64,000 nucleotides of DNA from a bacterium BMS3Abin02 (lineage in GTDB: Bacteria > Actinomycetota > Acidimicrobiia > Spongiisociales > UBA4744). A program made the position numbers and the translations under genes. The notes beneath the pieces were generated by a model, which saw nothing but the letters and a program-made list of their open reading frames with translations, was not told the origin of the DNA and searched no databases. The stretch covers positions 118,886 to 182,885 of the forward strand of contig BDSU01000022.1 of NCBI GenBank assembly GCA_002897675.1, given 5' to 3'. Shown one piece after another: positions 1 to 7,658 of the stretch; the stretch's first letter is position 1, and the number at the start of each line of letters is the position of its first letter.

Positions 1-2
1 GC

Positions 3-428
3 GGAACCAGCAACCCGCTCGCAGACTCGTACTGTGCGGCGTGCGGAAGTTCGATCTTCGAAGCGTTCAAGAGAGAGGAGCGACGACAGGTCGACCCTCG
101 GAGCGCCGTGTTGCGTGCTGTCTTGTTGCCGGGGCTCGGACACGCGTATGCCGGCCAGACACTTCTCGGCATATCGGTGGGGGCGTTGGCGGCGATGAGC
201 CTCCTCCTGGGCGCGGTGTTCATCGTCCTCGGCTTCGTTGCCGTCGGCGTCCTGCTCGTTCTCGTTGGGGTGGGGGTGTGGGGAATCGGCGTGCTCGACG
301 CTTTTCGCTGGGCTCGCGGCGAAACCAGCGAGGTCGTGCTTCGGCCGCGTGTGCTCACGGCACTCGTCGGCGCGGTTCTGCTGGTTCTGATCATTGTGGC
401 GGTCTCGGCACAGAGGGCGCAACGATGA
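3..428 (+). CDS. Zinc-ribbon membrane protein, truncated at its 5' end by the window edge
   Basis: The reading frame is open from base 3, so the gene begins before the window. The first visible residues include YCAACGSS, a CxxC knuckle that looks like the second half of a zinc ribbon whose first cysteine pair lies upstream. A charged linker (FKREERRQVDPR) follows, then a hydrophobic domain with about three membrane segments and an LLPGLGHAYAG motif, as in small TM2-like or zinc-ribbon membrane proteins. An internal GTG at 105 could give a shorter protein, but the in-frame zinc knuckle argues that the true start is further upstream. The stop overlaps the next ATG (ATGA), so the two genes are probably co-translated. 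The function is unknown. Confidence 0.6.
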   Translation, partial: GTSNPLADSYCAACGSSIFEAFKREERRQVDPRSAVLRAVLLPGLGHAYAGQTLLGISVGALAAMSLLLGAVFIVLGFVAVGVLLVLVGVGVWGIGVLDAFRWARGETSEVVLRPRVLTALVGAVLLVLIIVAVSAQRAQR

Positions 429-685
429 GAGCGGCGTACGGCGTGGCGCTCGTGGTGGGGTTGATCGCACTGATCACATGGGTGATTGCGGTCGCGGCAT
501 CTCGCACCGATATCGGCAGTCCGGAGCAACGGTTCGGTTTGAGTGGCCGGCGTGTCGTCGGCGCGTTGATCGCATTTGGAATGGGGGGGTTGTCGGCGGC
601 CTACGGAGGATGGCCGCCATGGGCGGCGGTCATTGCAGCGGGCACTGCCGCAGCCGCGGCGATCTGGTACGTCGGAACGGTGTGA
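425..685 (+). CDS. Small hydrophobic membrane protein, 86 aa
   Basis: The ATG overlaps the upstream stop in an ATGA arrangement, and the gene's own TGA overlaps the next ATG, so it sits in a tight operon. The protein is almost entirely hydrophobic, with about three membrane segments (roughly residues 4-26, 46-64 and 67-85) separated by a short polar stretch containing RTDIGSPEQRFGLSGRR. I do not recognise the family. Its position between a zinc-ribbon membrane protein and a phosphoesterase suggests a membrane-associated role, but nothing more specific can be supported. Confidence 0.55.
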   Translation: MRAAYGVALVVGLIALITWVIAVAASRTDIGSPEQRFGLSGRRVVGALIAFGMGGLSAAYGGWPPWAAVIAAGTAAAAAIWYVGTV

Positions 686-1449
686 TGCTGCTCGTATCCG
701 ATGTCCACGGGGCCTTCTCGGCGCTCGCACGCGTGGCACAGAGTGGCGAACCCTTGCTCGTTCTCGGCGACTTCATCAACTTCATCGACTATCGCACCAA
801 CGAAGGGATCCTTGCCGACGTTCTCGGAACGGCGTTCGTTCGGCAGATGTCCCGGTACCGGGCGGACGGAGACTACGCGGCGTCGAGGAGCTTGTGGAAA
901 GAGCGGTTCGGGGGAGACGCAACGCAGATTCGTAAGGCGATCATGCGAGCCGTCGACGTTCAGTATGCGGCAGTCAGGGTCGCCCTGGACGGTGCCGAAG
1001 CGTATGCAACCTATGGAAACGTCGACTGGCCGGCGCTGCTTCGGCCCGCGCTTCCCGACGGTGTGCAGTTCGTCGACGGTGAAGTGATCGAAGTCGAGGG
1101 TATCTCGATCGGCATGGTGGGCGGTGGGTCTCCCACGCCGCTGGGTGTGCCGGGCGAGGTCTCCGACGACGAGATGGAACGCAAGCTGGATGCGCTCGGC
1201 CCGGTGGACGTGCTGTGCACACACCTTCCGCCGGATATCCCTTCCTTACGTCGCGACGTCATCACCGGCCGGCTGGAAGGTGGATCGCGGGCGGTGCTCG
1301 ACTATCTGCAGACCCTGCGGCCGACGCACCACTACTTCGGTGACATTCATCAACCGCAGGCAGCGCGTTGGAGGGTCGGCAGTACGATTTGTGTCAACGT
1401 CGGGTATTTCCGAGCGACGCAACGGCCCGTGCGTCACGAGGGTCCGTGA
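685..1449 (+). CDS. Metallophosphoesterase (calcineurin-like), 254 aa
   Basis: This is a predicted cytoplasmic metal-dependent phosphoesterase. The order of metal-binding motifs is visible: SDVHG (D6, H8), LGD (D29), YGNVDW (N112), CTHLP (H180) and HHYFGDIHQP (H222). These match the D-x-H / GD / GN / H / GDxH pattern of the calcineurin-like superfamily, and the length is normal for the family. The ATG at 685 overlaps the preceding stop. An insert between the second and third motifs (residues 35-105) is rich in charged and aromatic residues and may shape substrate choice. The substrate cannot be told from sequence; phosphodiesters or protein phosphates are both possible. Confidence 0.8.
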   Translation: MLLVSDVHGAFSALARVAQSGEPLLVLGDFINFIDYRTNEGILADVLGTAFVRQMSRYRADGDYAASRSLWKERFGGDATQIRKAIMRAVDVQYAAVRVALDGAEAYATYGNVDWPALLRPALPDGVQFVDGEVIEVEGISIGMVGGGSPTPLGVPGEVSDDEMERKLDALGPVDVLCTHLPPDIPSLRRDVITGRLEGGSRAVLDYLQTLRPTHHYFGDIHQPQAARWRVGSTICVNVGYFRATQRPVRHEGP

Positions 1450-1492
1450 CTCGGGTGGTGGGCTACGCTTCGGACAACGAACAGGAGCGAGA

Positions 1493-1939
1493 ATGAGCGA
1501 AGGCACGGTCCAGAGCATCGAGATTCCTGCACCTGCCGGGAAGATCTTCGACGTGCTCGCGGACCTCGAACGCTATCCCGAATGGATCACCGCGATGCGA
1601 TCCGTCGTTGTCCTCGAGCGAGATCCGGACGGCCTTCCTGCCCGAGCGGAGTTCGAGGTCGACGCGATGGTCAAGGTCATCACCTATGTGCTCAACTACA
1701 CATTTGAGCGTCCGCACATCATGTCCTGGGTGGCCGAACCGGGTGACGACATTCGAGAAATGGTCGGTTCGTACGAACTCAACGACATTGAGGGCGGTGG
1801 GACGGACGTGATCTACGCGTTACGTGTCGACTACGGTTTTCCGCTTCCAGGTTTTCTCCGACGTCAGGCCGAAAAGCAGCTTGTCTCGACAGCGCTGCGC
1901 GGGTTGCGAAAGCGGGTGCGGCAAGTCGGGGAGGACTGA
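1493..1939 (+). CDS. SRPBCC (START/polyketide cyclase-like) protein, 148 aa
   Basis: The protein begins VQSIEIPAPAGKIFDVLADL with a following YPEWI, the characteristic opening of SRPBCC helix-grip proteins, which bind hydrophobic ligands or lipids in a large cavity. The rest (VKVITYVLNYTFERP, MVGSYELN) fits the beta-strand pattern, and the C-terminal helix LVSTALRGLRKRVRQ is basic. It has a good ribosome site (aggagcgag) before the ATG at 1493. Its stop overlaps the ATG of an ArsA-type ATPase by one base (TGATG), which suggests translational coupling and a joint role, perhaps handling lipids or membrane clients. The ligand is unknown. Confidence 0.8.
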   Translation: MSEGTVQSIEIPAPAGKIFDVLADLERYPEWITAMRSVVVLERDPDGLPARAEFEVDAMVKVITYVLNYTFERPHIMSWVAEPGDDIREMVGSYELNDIEGGGTDVIYALRVDYGFPLPGFLRRQAEKQLVSTALRGLRKRVRQVGED

Positions 1940-3105
1940 TGCGAATCCTCCTCGTGACGGGCAAGGGCGGTGTCGGCAAGACGACGGTTTCGGCAGCGAC
2001 TGCCTTGAAGGCGACCGACCTGGGGTATCGGTCGTTGGTGGTCTCCACGGATCCGGCGCACAGCCTCGCCGACGCGTTCGCGCTTCCGCTCGGAGACGAA
2101 CCGCGAGAGATCGTTCCCGGTCTCCACGCCCAGCAGATCGACACGCAGAAGCGACTCGAGTCCTATTGGGGGGAGATCCGCAACCAGCTGATGGCCATTC
2201 TCGACTGGGGCGGTGTGCGCGGCATTGAAGCCGAGGAGTTCCTCGTGTTCCCCGGCATGGACGAACTGTTCGCACTCATCGAGGTCCGGGCCCAGGCGAT
2301 CTCCGGACGGTATGACGTCGTCGTCGTCGACTGTGCACCGACGGCCGAGACGCTGCGCCTGTTGTCCCTTCCCGAGGTCCTGTCCTGGTACTTCGACAAG
2401 ATCTTCTTCACCCAACGTCGGCTGATGCGGGCCGCAAGGCCCGTCTTGAGTCGTGTGACCGATCTTCCCCTGCCAGGCGAGGAGGTCTACGACGCGGCAG
2501 AGAATGTGTTCACGAGTATCGAGAAGGCACGGACGCTGCTGCTCGACCCGGCCGTGACAACTGCGAGGTTGGTGGTGAATCCGGAGCGCATGGTCGTAAA
2601 CGAAGCCCGCAGGACCTACACGTACCTGACCCTGTTCGGCTACGCGGTCGACGGGGTCGTGGTCAACAGGGTTCTCCCCGACGTCGTCAACGATCCGTAC
2701 TTCGAACGCTGGCGAGAGATTCAGGCGGAGCACCTCGAGCGAATCAACGAGTCATTTGCCGACGTGCCGGTGCTGAAGCTTCGACTCTTCGACGACGAGA
2801 TGGTGGGGGAGGAGCGCCTGCGGGCCCTCGGGGAGGAACTGTACGGGGACACGGATCCGATCACGTCCTACGTCGGGAATCGTCCGTTCCGAGTGGTTGA
2901 GCACGAGAAGGAGGTGCGTCTCGAACTCTCTTTGCCCTTCGCGACCAGTGACGACATCGATGTCATGCGTGACGGTCACGAGGTCTACGTGACCGTCGGT
3001 CCTTACCGACGGTCGTTTGTTCTTCCGGACTCGCTCCAACGTCGGGAAATCGCCGGCGCCCGGCTTTCCCAAGGTGTGCTGACGATCGAGTTCGTGGAAC
3101 GCTAA
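1939..3105 (+). CDS. ArsA/Get3-family ATPase with C-terminal HSP20-like domain, 388 aa
   Basis: This is a deviant Walker-A ATPase: GKGGVGKT at residues 8-15 keeps both the signature lysine and the P-loop lysine. STDPAHSLADAF follows as the expected switch motif, and VVVDCAPTAETLRLL is the Walker-B/switch II region. Residues about 310-388 form a small all-beta segment (VRLELSLPFATSDDIDV, GVLTIEFVER) resembling the HSP20-like domain seen at the end of bacterial ArsA proteins. Such proteins are thought to be soluble ATPases handling membrane or hydrophobic clients rather than arsenite pumps, and no arsenite-binding cysteine set or arsB neighbour is seen. It is coupled to the SRPBCC gene and faces an hsp20 gene. 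Confidence 0.85.
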   Translation: MRILLVTGKGGVGKTTVSAATALKATDLGYRSLVVSTDPAHSLADAFALPLGDEPREIVPGLHAQQIDTQKRLESYWGEIRNQLMAILDWGGVRGIEAEEFLVFPGMDELFALIEVRAQAISGRYDVVVVDCAPTAETLRLLSLPEVLSWYFDKIFFTQRRLMRAARPVLSRVTDLPLPGEEVYDAAENVFTSIEKARTLLLDPAVTTARLVVNPERMVVNEARRTYTYLTLFGYAVDGVVVNRVLPDVVNDPYFERWREIQAEHLERINESFADVPVLKLRLFDDEMVGEERLRALGEELYGDTDPITSYVGNRPFRVVEHEKEVRLELSLPFATSDDIDVMRDGHEVYVTVGPYRRSFVLPDSLQRREIAGARLSQGVLTIEFVER

Positions 3106-3200
3106 GGGACCGCTGGGCAATTCGTGGCACGCTTCTCGACGGCCGCGCATCTTCCTTCGACATGGAGCCACCCGAGAGCAGAAGCGGCTGTGTTCGCCCC

Positions 3201-3253
3201 GCGGTCCTGCATCGACCTGAGGTTGCGGTACGAGACACGAAGTACCAGGCACC
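3201..3253 (+). repeat. Dispersed intergenic repeat, family i, copy A
   Basis: A short element reading GCATCGACCTGAGGTTGCGG, then a TACGAGACACGAAGTACC-like tract. It is related to sequences at 18493-18556 and 42905-42966 on the same strand and to inverted copies at 15586-15645 and 62609-62658. All copies lie between genes. Confidence 0.55.
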
Positions 3254-3285
3254 ATGTGTGGTGAGCGAAGAGCGCCAAGACGCGG

Positions 3286-3313
3286 CGATGGCCCGACGAA
3301 CGCCGGGCCATCG
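3286..3313. terminator. Hairpin between convergent ArsA-HSP20 and hsp20 genes
   Basis: CGATGGCCCG (3286-3295) and CGGGCCATCG (3304-3313) form a perfect 10-bp GC-rich stem with an 8-nt loop. It sits between the ends of two convergent genes, so it could stop transcription in both directions. There is no clear T tract, which is usual in high-GC actinobacteria. Confidence 0.55.
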
Positions 3314-3329
3314 GTGGATGGTTGCCGCG

Positions 3330-3749
3330 TCAGTCGGCGATGTCGACCTTGACCCTCTTGGGGAGGACTTCCGGGCGCTTGGGAATGGAGATCTCCAGAA
3401 TCCCGTCGTGGTAGCCGGCGCTGATCTTGTCGGCGTCGTATTCGTCCGGCAGGTAGATGGCCCGCTGGAACTCACCGTGAGCGATCTCCCGGCGGTGATA
3501 CCCCTTGCCCTCTTCCTCCTGCTCGAAGGAGCGGGAACCGGAGATCACCAGCTCGGAGTTCTCGATGGTGACGTCGATGTCTTCGGAACGCATTCCGGGC
3601 AACTCGGCTCGGACGACGAGAGCGTCTTCGCGGTCGAAGACGTCGACCCGGGGAATCCAGGGCCGGTCGACCGGAGTGCCGAACCCTTCGAAGAACCTGT
3701 CCAGGTCCCTGGCGACGCTGAACGGATCGTAGCGGAGCAAAGCTCGCAT
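3330..3749 (-). CDS. Hsp20/alpha-crystallin small heat shock protein, 139 aa
   Basis: This is a cytoplasmic ATP-independent holdase chaperone. The N-terminal arm MRALLRYDPFSVARDLDRFF is followed by the alpha-crystallin domain (about residues 35-125), with VVRAELPGMRSEDIDVTIE, the loop ERSFEQEEEG-like segment and the conserved DGILEISIPKRP near the end. The length is typical for bacterial small HSPs. The ribosome site GAGAGGAGAAAGG is very strong, and a near-consensus promoter lies just upstream (separate entry), unlike most genes here. No HspR inverted repeat (CTTGAGT-N7-ACTCAAG) is visible. It converges on an ATPase that carries its own HSP20-like domain. Confidence 0.9.
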   Translation of the reverse strand: MRALLRYDPFSVARDLDRFFEGFGTPVDRPWIPRVDVFDREDALVVRAELPGMRSEDIDVTIENSELVISGSRSFEQEEEGKGYHRREIAHGEFQRAIYLPDEYDADKISAGYHDGILEISIPKRPEVLPKRVKVDIAD

Positions 3750-3790
3750 GTCCTTTCTCCTCTCTATGGGTGCTCAGTAAAGCTGACAAT

Positions 3791-3819
3791 ATGATAATCA
3801 GATTTCATTCCCAATGCAA
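3791..3819 (-). promoter_or_regulatory. Housekeeping-sigma promoter of hsp20
   Basis: On the minus strand, TTGCAT (3819-3814) is followed after exactly 17 bases by TATCAT (3796-3791). Both hexamers are close to sigma-70 consensus. The surrounding 50 bases are much more AT-rich than the rest of the window. Predicted leader about 35 nt. Confidence 0.65.
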
Positions 3820-3870
3820 CTAGAGATGTGTTTCGGGGTGGCGAGGTCCTGATTGTGTGGAGGCGACCGG

Positions 3871-3876
3871 TAGGAT
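3871..3876 (+). promoter_or_regulatory. -10 box for leaderless transcription of the ROK kinase
   Basis: TAGGAT ends 6 nt before the GTG start codon at 3883, and no ribosome binding site lies between. This spacing puts the transcription start at or next to the start codon. The same arrangement recurs at several genes in the window. Confidence 0.45.
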
Positions 3877-3882
3877 GCGTCC

Positions 3883-4824
3883 GTGGCAGCGATCGGCATC
3901 GACCTCGGCGGAACGAAGATGTCGGGTGGTGTCGTCTCGGTGGAGGGGAAGGTAACGCACAGGGTCGAACTTCCGCGGCCTCGCGACTCCGCAGGGATGG
4001 TCGAGGATCCGAAAGCACTGGTGCGACAGTTGATTACGCGAGAGATTCGCGGGATCGGCCTTGGGGTTGCCGGACTGGTGACGGCGGATGGGACCATGGA
4101 ATGGGGCCCAAACGTGGCCGGCGAGCACATCGCATTTCGACGGATCCTGTACGAGGAGTTCTCTCTTCCTGTCATCGTCGACAACGACGCCAATCTTGCT
4201 GCACTCGCGGAGGCGACGCTCGGTGCCGGAGTGGGCCATCGCTCGGTTCTGATGGCGACGCTCGGAACGGGAATGGGCGGTGGATTGGTCATCGACGGCG
4301 AGGTGTATCGGGGCAGAGGCTTCGCCGGTGAGATCGGCCATATCATTGTGGACGTCGGTGGGCCGCTATGCACGTGCGGCCGGCAGGGATGCTGGGAGAC
4401 GTTCGCCTCCGGAAGACGCCTCGATCAGATGGCACGTGATGCCGTCGCAGCGGATCCTCGCGGAAGAATCGGTGTGCTTGCCACGGGAGCGATACCCGAC
4501 GGGCGCCACCTCACCCAGGCGGCGATCGACGGGGATGCAGAGGCGTGCAGGCTCGTTGCAGAAATCGGCGGATGGCTCGGCGTGGGACTCGCCAATCTGA
4601 TTGTCGTGCTCGATCCCGAAGTGGTTGTGGTCGGCGGCGGGGTTTCACGTCTTGGTGAGATCCTCCTCCGGCCCGCACAGCGGGCCATTGCTGCAACACT
4701 GGAAGGGTACGATGTGCGCACGCCGACTCCGATTGTGGCAGCCGCTTTCGGCGAGGATGCCGCACTGGTGGGCGCAGGCCTGGCGGCTGCGAAGGAGTCC
4801 GATGTCCGACACACTGCATCCTGA
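3883..4824 (+). CDS. ROK-family sugar kinase, probable glucokinase, 313 aa
   Basis: The predicted reaction is ATP-dependent phosphorylation of glucose or a related hexose in the cytoplasm. Motifs in order are the phosphate-binding GIDLGGTK (residues 4-11), the sugar-binding segment DNDANLAALAE, the GEIGHIIVD histidine that helps bind zinc, and the ROK zinc motif CTCGRQGCWE. The length is that of actinobacterial ROK glucokinases, and the N-terminus lacks the DNA-binding domain of ROK repressors. It starts at GTG 3883 with a TAGGAT box 6 nt upstream, suggesting a leaderless mRNA. The next gene overlaps its end by 23 nt. Glycogen phosphorylase nearby fits a role in glucose use. The exact sugar is inferred. 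Confidence 0.87.
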   Translation: MAAIGIDLGGTKMSGGVVSVEGKVTHRVELPRPRDSAGMVEDPKALVRQLITREIRGIGLGVAGLVTADGTMEWGPNVAGEHIAFRRILYEEFSLPVIVDNDANLAALAEATLGAGVGHRSVLMATLGTGMGGGLVIDGEVYRGRGFAGEIGHIIVDVGGPLCTCGRQGCWETFASGRRLDQMARDAVAADPRGRIGVLATGAIPDGRHLTQAAIDGDAEACRLVAEIGGWLGVGLANLIVVLDPEVVVVGGGVSRLGEILLRPAQRAIAATLEGYDVRTPTPIVAAAFGEDAALVGAGLAAAKESDVRHTAS

Positions 4825-5221
4825 CGAGATCATCGGACCCGACGGTGTCCGATCCGGCGAGGCGCGCCGCTGGATCAAGGAGGCCGTGCTGGCGCTTCCG
4901 AACATGGTCAAGCTCGTCGGACGGCTGGTCCGTGACCCGAGGGTCCCCGCTCGGAGCAAGGCGTTCGCCGTTCTCGCTGCAGGCTACGTACTGTCGCCGG
5001 TCGATCTGGTGCCCGACTTCATTCCGTTTCTCGGCCAGTCCGACGACGCCCTGGTCGTGATTCTGGCTCTCCATCGGCTGATTCGTTCGGCGGGGGAAGA
5101 TGTCGTGCTGGAACACTGGGATGGCTCCCAGGATGTGCTTGCCATCGTCGAGAACGTCGTGGACCTTGTGGCGGGTCTCGTTCCGGCAAGGCTCTCCTGG
5201 TTGGCACGGCGTCTCGCTTGA
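4802..5221 (+). CDS. YkvA-family (DUF1232) protein, 139 aa
   Basis: The central segment YVLSPVDLVPDFIPFLGQSDD is the hallmark of the DUF1232/YkvA family, small proteins of unknown function with a conserved SPxDLxPD motif predicted to lie at a membrane turn. Flanking sequence includes an amphipathic region (LPNMVKLVGRLVRDPRVP) and a hydrophobic C-terminal part (VVDLVAGLVPARLSWLARRL). The ATG at 4802 lies 23 nt inside the ROK kinase gene, so the two are co-transcribed. The gene also overlaps the next start (TTGA). No enzymatic residues are evident. Confidence 0.8.
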   Translation: MSDTLHPDEIIGPDGVRSGEARRWIKEAVLALPNMVKLVGRLVRDPRVPARSKAFAVLAAGYVLSPVDLVPDFIPFLGQSDDALVVILALHRLIRSAGEDVVLEHWDGSQDVLAIVENVVDLVAGLVPARLSWLARRLA

Positions 5222-6015
5222 GGATTCCCGTCTCCGTGACGCTTCCGCAATTCACGCGTGACCCGGACGCGGTGCCGGCGGCGGCCGTACGCGCCGAATC
5301 GCTTGGGTTCGACGGGGTTTTCCTCTTCGACCACCTGTTTCCTCTCGACGGCAAGGATCGACCGATCGTCGAGTCGTTCGTTGCGCTCGGATCGGTCGTC
5401 GCGGCCACACACGAAATCCGTGTCGGCACCCTGGTCCTGCGCGCCCCGATGAGGAGTCCTCAAACGACCGCTCGAGCGGTCCTGACAGCTCAGGCGCTCG
5501 GTGGGGGAAGAATCGTCTGCGGTCTCGGCGCCGCCGACTCTCTCTCTCATCCCGAGTTCGATGCGTACGGGATCACCTTCGGAAGTGTCGAGGAGCGCCT
5601 CTCCAAGGTGAGCGAAACGATCGAGGCGATTCGAAGGGGCGAGTCGCCGGTCTCGGATCGAGTGCCGATCTGGGTCGGGGGTACTTCGCGAGCCGTCCAG
5701 GACCTCGCCGCTCGATCGGCCGATGGCTGGAATGTGTGGGCGGTGACGACCGACTGGCTCACCGAACGTCGTCGCGATGCGCCGGTCGCGGAGACGATCA
5801 GCTGGGGTGGTCAGGTTCTTTTCGCCCGCGACGAAACGGATCTCGCAGAGGCTGTTGCCCGGCGCGGATCGACCAGAGGAGTGTTGACAGGGACGGTTGC
5901 GACTCTTCCCGAGAAGCTCCGGCAACTCGCCGAGGCCGGGATCGACGAGTTCGTGCTTTCCCTCCTTGGCGACACATGGGATCTGTTTGCGGCCGAAGTG
6001 CTTCCCGTCCTCTGA
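5218..6015 (+). CDS. LLM-class (luciferase-like) flavin/F420-dependent oxidoreductase, 265 aa
   Basis: This is a TIM-barrel oxidoreductase of the bacterial luciferase superfamily, in actinobacteria often using coenzyme F420. Visible hallmarks are AVRAESLGFDGVFLFDH, the strand VGTLVLRAPMRSP, GGGRIVCGLGAA, and the C-terminal motif VPIWVGGTSRAVQDLAARSADGW. The protein is on the short side for the family. The likely start is TTG at 5218, overlapping the stop of the YkvA gene by 4 nt. Substrate and cofactor (F420 versus FMN) cannot be fixed from sequence; F420 is inferred from taxonomic context. Confidence 0.8.
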   Translation: MRIPVSVTLPQFTRDPDAVPAAAVRAESLGFDGVFLFDHLFPLDGKDRPIVESFVALGSVVAATHEIRVGTLVLRAPMRSPQTTARAVLTAQALGGGRIVCGLGAADSLSHPEFDAYGITFGSVEERLSKVSETIEAIRRGESPVSDRVPIWVGGTSRAVQDLAARSADGWNVWAVTTDWLTERRRDAPVAETISWGGQVLFARDETDLAEAVARRGSTRGVLTGTVATLPEKLRQLAEAGIDEFVLSLLGDTWDLFAAEVLPVL

Positions 6016-6133
6016 GAGTTCCGAGGTGAGGACGAGCCGAGGTCGACGGGGTGGAAGGTGATCCGAGACTCCCGTTGCGCCGGTTGCCGGCTATCGGTAA
6101 CTGTCAGGTACCCTGCCGGAAACGGAGGTGAAG

Positions 6134-7303
6134 GTGCAATTCCGGCGTATCGAGAACTTGCCACCCTATGTGTTTGCCGAGGTCGACGCCGCGAAGCGGG
6201 AGGCACGTCGCGCCGGTGTGGATGTCATCGACCTTGGGTTCGGGAATCCGGACATTCCCTCGCCGCCGATCGCCGTCGCCAAGCTGGTCGAAGCGGCCCA
6301 GAACCCGAGGAATCACCGCTATTCGGCATCACGTGGCATCCCCAACCTGCGCAAGGCGGTCGCGGCACGGTACCGGCGGCGATTCGACGTCGAGATCGAT
6401 CCCGAAACCGAGGTCATCACGACCATCGGCGCGAAGGAGGGCCTCGCCCACCTCATGTGGGCGCTCGTGCAGCCGGGAGATGTGGCTCTCGTACCCGAGC
6501 CCAGCTATCCAATCCACATCTACGCAGCGGTGCTGGCAGGTGCGGACGTGCGACGCGTTCCCTTGGGCCTCGGCGAGGACTTCTTCGACCGCCTCGCGAC
6601 CGTCTTCTCCGACAGCTGGCCCCGACCGCGGGTCATTCTCACGTCGTTCCCCCACAACCCGACGACCGCCTGTGTGGATCGGAGTTTCTTCGAGCGACTC
6701 GTCGCCATCGCCAAAGAGAATGAAGTGATGCTCGTCCACGACTTCGCCTACGCGGATATCTCATTCGATGGGTACGTGCCTCCGAGCCTCCTGGAGGTGC
6801 CGGGTGCCAAGGATGTCGGTGTGGAGCTCTACACGATGACCAAGGGACATTCGATGGCGGGCTGGCGCATCGGTTTTGCCGTCGGGAACAGGGAGATGAT
6901 CGCTGCACTGGCGAAGCTCAAGTCGTATCTCGACTATGGCACGTTTCAGCCGATCCAGATTGCGTCGATCGTCGCACTCAACGAAGGCGACGACTACATC
7001 GCCGAGGTGCGCGACATCTACCGGACGCGCAGGGACGTGCTGATCGACGGCCTTGCCAGAGTTGGATGGGAGATTCCCCGTCCTCAGGGCACGATGTTCG
7101 CTTGGGCTCCCCTGCCGTCCGGATTCGAGGATATGGGATCACTCGCGTTCGCCTTCAAGCTTCTCGAAGAGGCCAAGGTGGCGGTGAGCCCCGGAGTAGG
7201 GTTTGGGCCCCATGGCGAGGGTTTCGTGCGTTTCGCCCTCGTCGAGAATGAGCATCGCATCCGCCAGGCGGTGAGGGGGATCAAGCGGTTCCTGGAGCGG
7301 TGA
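6134..7303 (+). CDS. alaC: AlaC-type alanine/2-oxoglutarate aminotransferase, 389 aa
   Basis: This is a PLP-dependent class I aminotransferase. It matches the AlaC subgroup along its length: [14 protein letters not shown] at the start, [67 protein letters not shown] (N175), VHDFAYADI (D203) and the PLP lysine in [12 protein letters not shown] (K237). AlaC makes alanine from pyruvate and glutamate; related members act on diaminopimelate precursors, so DAP aminotransferase activity is the main alternative. GTG 6134 is preferred because GGAGG lies 5 nt before it; GTG 6128 is in frame but has no such site. It converges on glgP across a repeat block. Confidence 0.88.
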   Translation: MQFRRIENLPPYVFAEVDAAKREARRAGVDVIDLGFGNPDIPSPPIAVAKLVEAAQNPRNHRYSASRGIPNLRKAVAARYRRRFDVEIDPETEVITTIGAKEGLAHLMWALVQPGDVALVPEPSYPIHIYAAVLAGADVRRVPLGLGEDFFDRLATVFSDSWPRPRVILTSFPHNPTTACVDRSFFERLVAIAKENEVMLVHDFAYADISFDGYVPPSLLEVPGAKDVGVELYTMTKGHSMAGWRIGFAVGNREMIAALAKLKSYLDYGTFQPIQIASIVALNEGDDYIAEVRDIYRTRRDVLIDGLARVGWEIPRPQGTMFAWAPLPSGFEDMGSLAFAFKLLEEAKVAVSPGVGFGPHGEGFVRFALVENEHRIRQAVRGIKRFLER

Positions 7304-7359
7304 CGCTCCATCTGCCGTCGACTCTGAGCCTCCTGGATACTGCATGGCACGCGTCTTCC

Positions 7360-7582
7360 CCTACTCCAGCGCAAAGCCGCTGCGGTAGTTTCTCCCCTTC
7401 CGGCTTCGTCGTACTCCCCCCAACGCTCGCTGGGGGGAGATTCCCCCCTACCCCAGCGCAAAGCCGCTGCGGTACTTTCCCCCCAACGGTCGCTTCGCTC
7501 CCTGGGGGGAGATTCCCCCCTACCCCAGCGCAAAGCCGCTGCGGTACTTTCCCCCCAACGGTCGCTTCGCTCCCTGGGGGGA
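7360..7582. repeat. Tandem repeat block, 72-87 bp units, between convergent genes
   Basis: The word AGCGCAAAGCCGCTGCGGTA starts at 7368 (as GCGGTAG), 7455 and 7527, giving spacings of 87 and 72 bp. The last two units are nearly identical and the first is diverged. Each unit contains TCCCCCC-AACG...CTGGGGGGA arms that can pair, and each junction contains GGGGGGAGATTCCCCCC. The block fills most of the 355-bp gap between alaC and glgP, where it probably also ends transcription from both sides. No open frame here looks like a gene. Confidence 0.8.
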
Positions 7583-7658
7583 CCAATGGCCGCGACGCTC
7601 GCCCCGCGGTCTCGTAGCGTTGCTGCGTCGCGGTACCAGGTGCCAAGTCGCGGCTGAG

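Noticed and set aside
3750..3830. HspR or CIRCE operator before hsp20
   Set aside because: Neither the CTTGAGT-N7-ACTCAAG nor the TTAGCACTC-N9-GAGTGCTAA pattern is present.
7360..7582. CRISPR array
   Set aside because: There are only two to three units of 72-87 bp with no spacer diversity and no cas genes.
7300..7617. Open frames on both strands through the alaC-glgP gap
   Set aside because: They are created by the 72-bp tandem repeats, which keep a frame open by chance; the protein would be repetitive.
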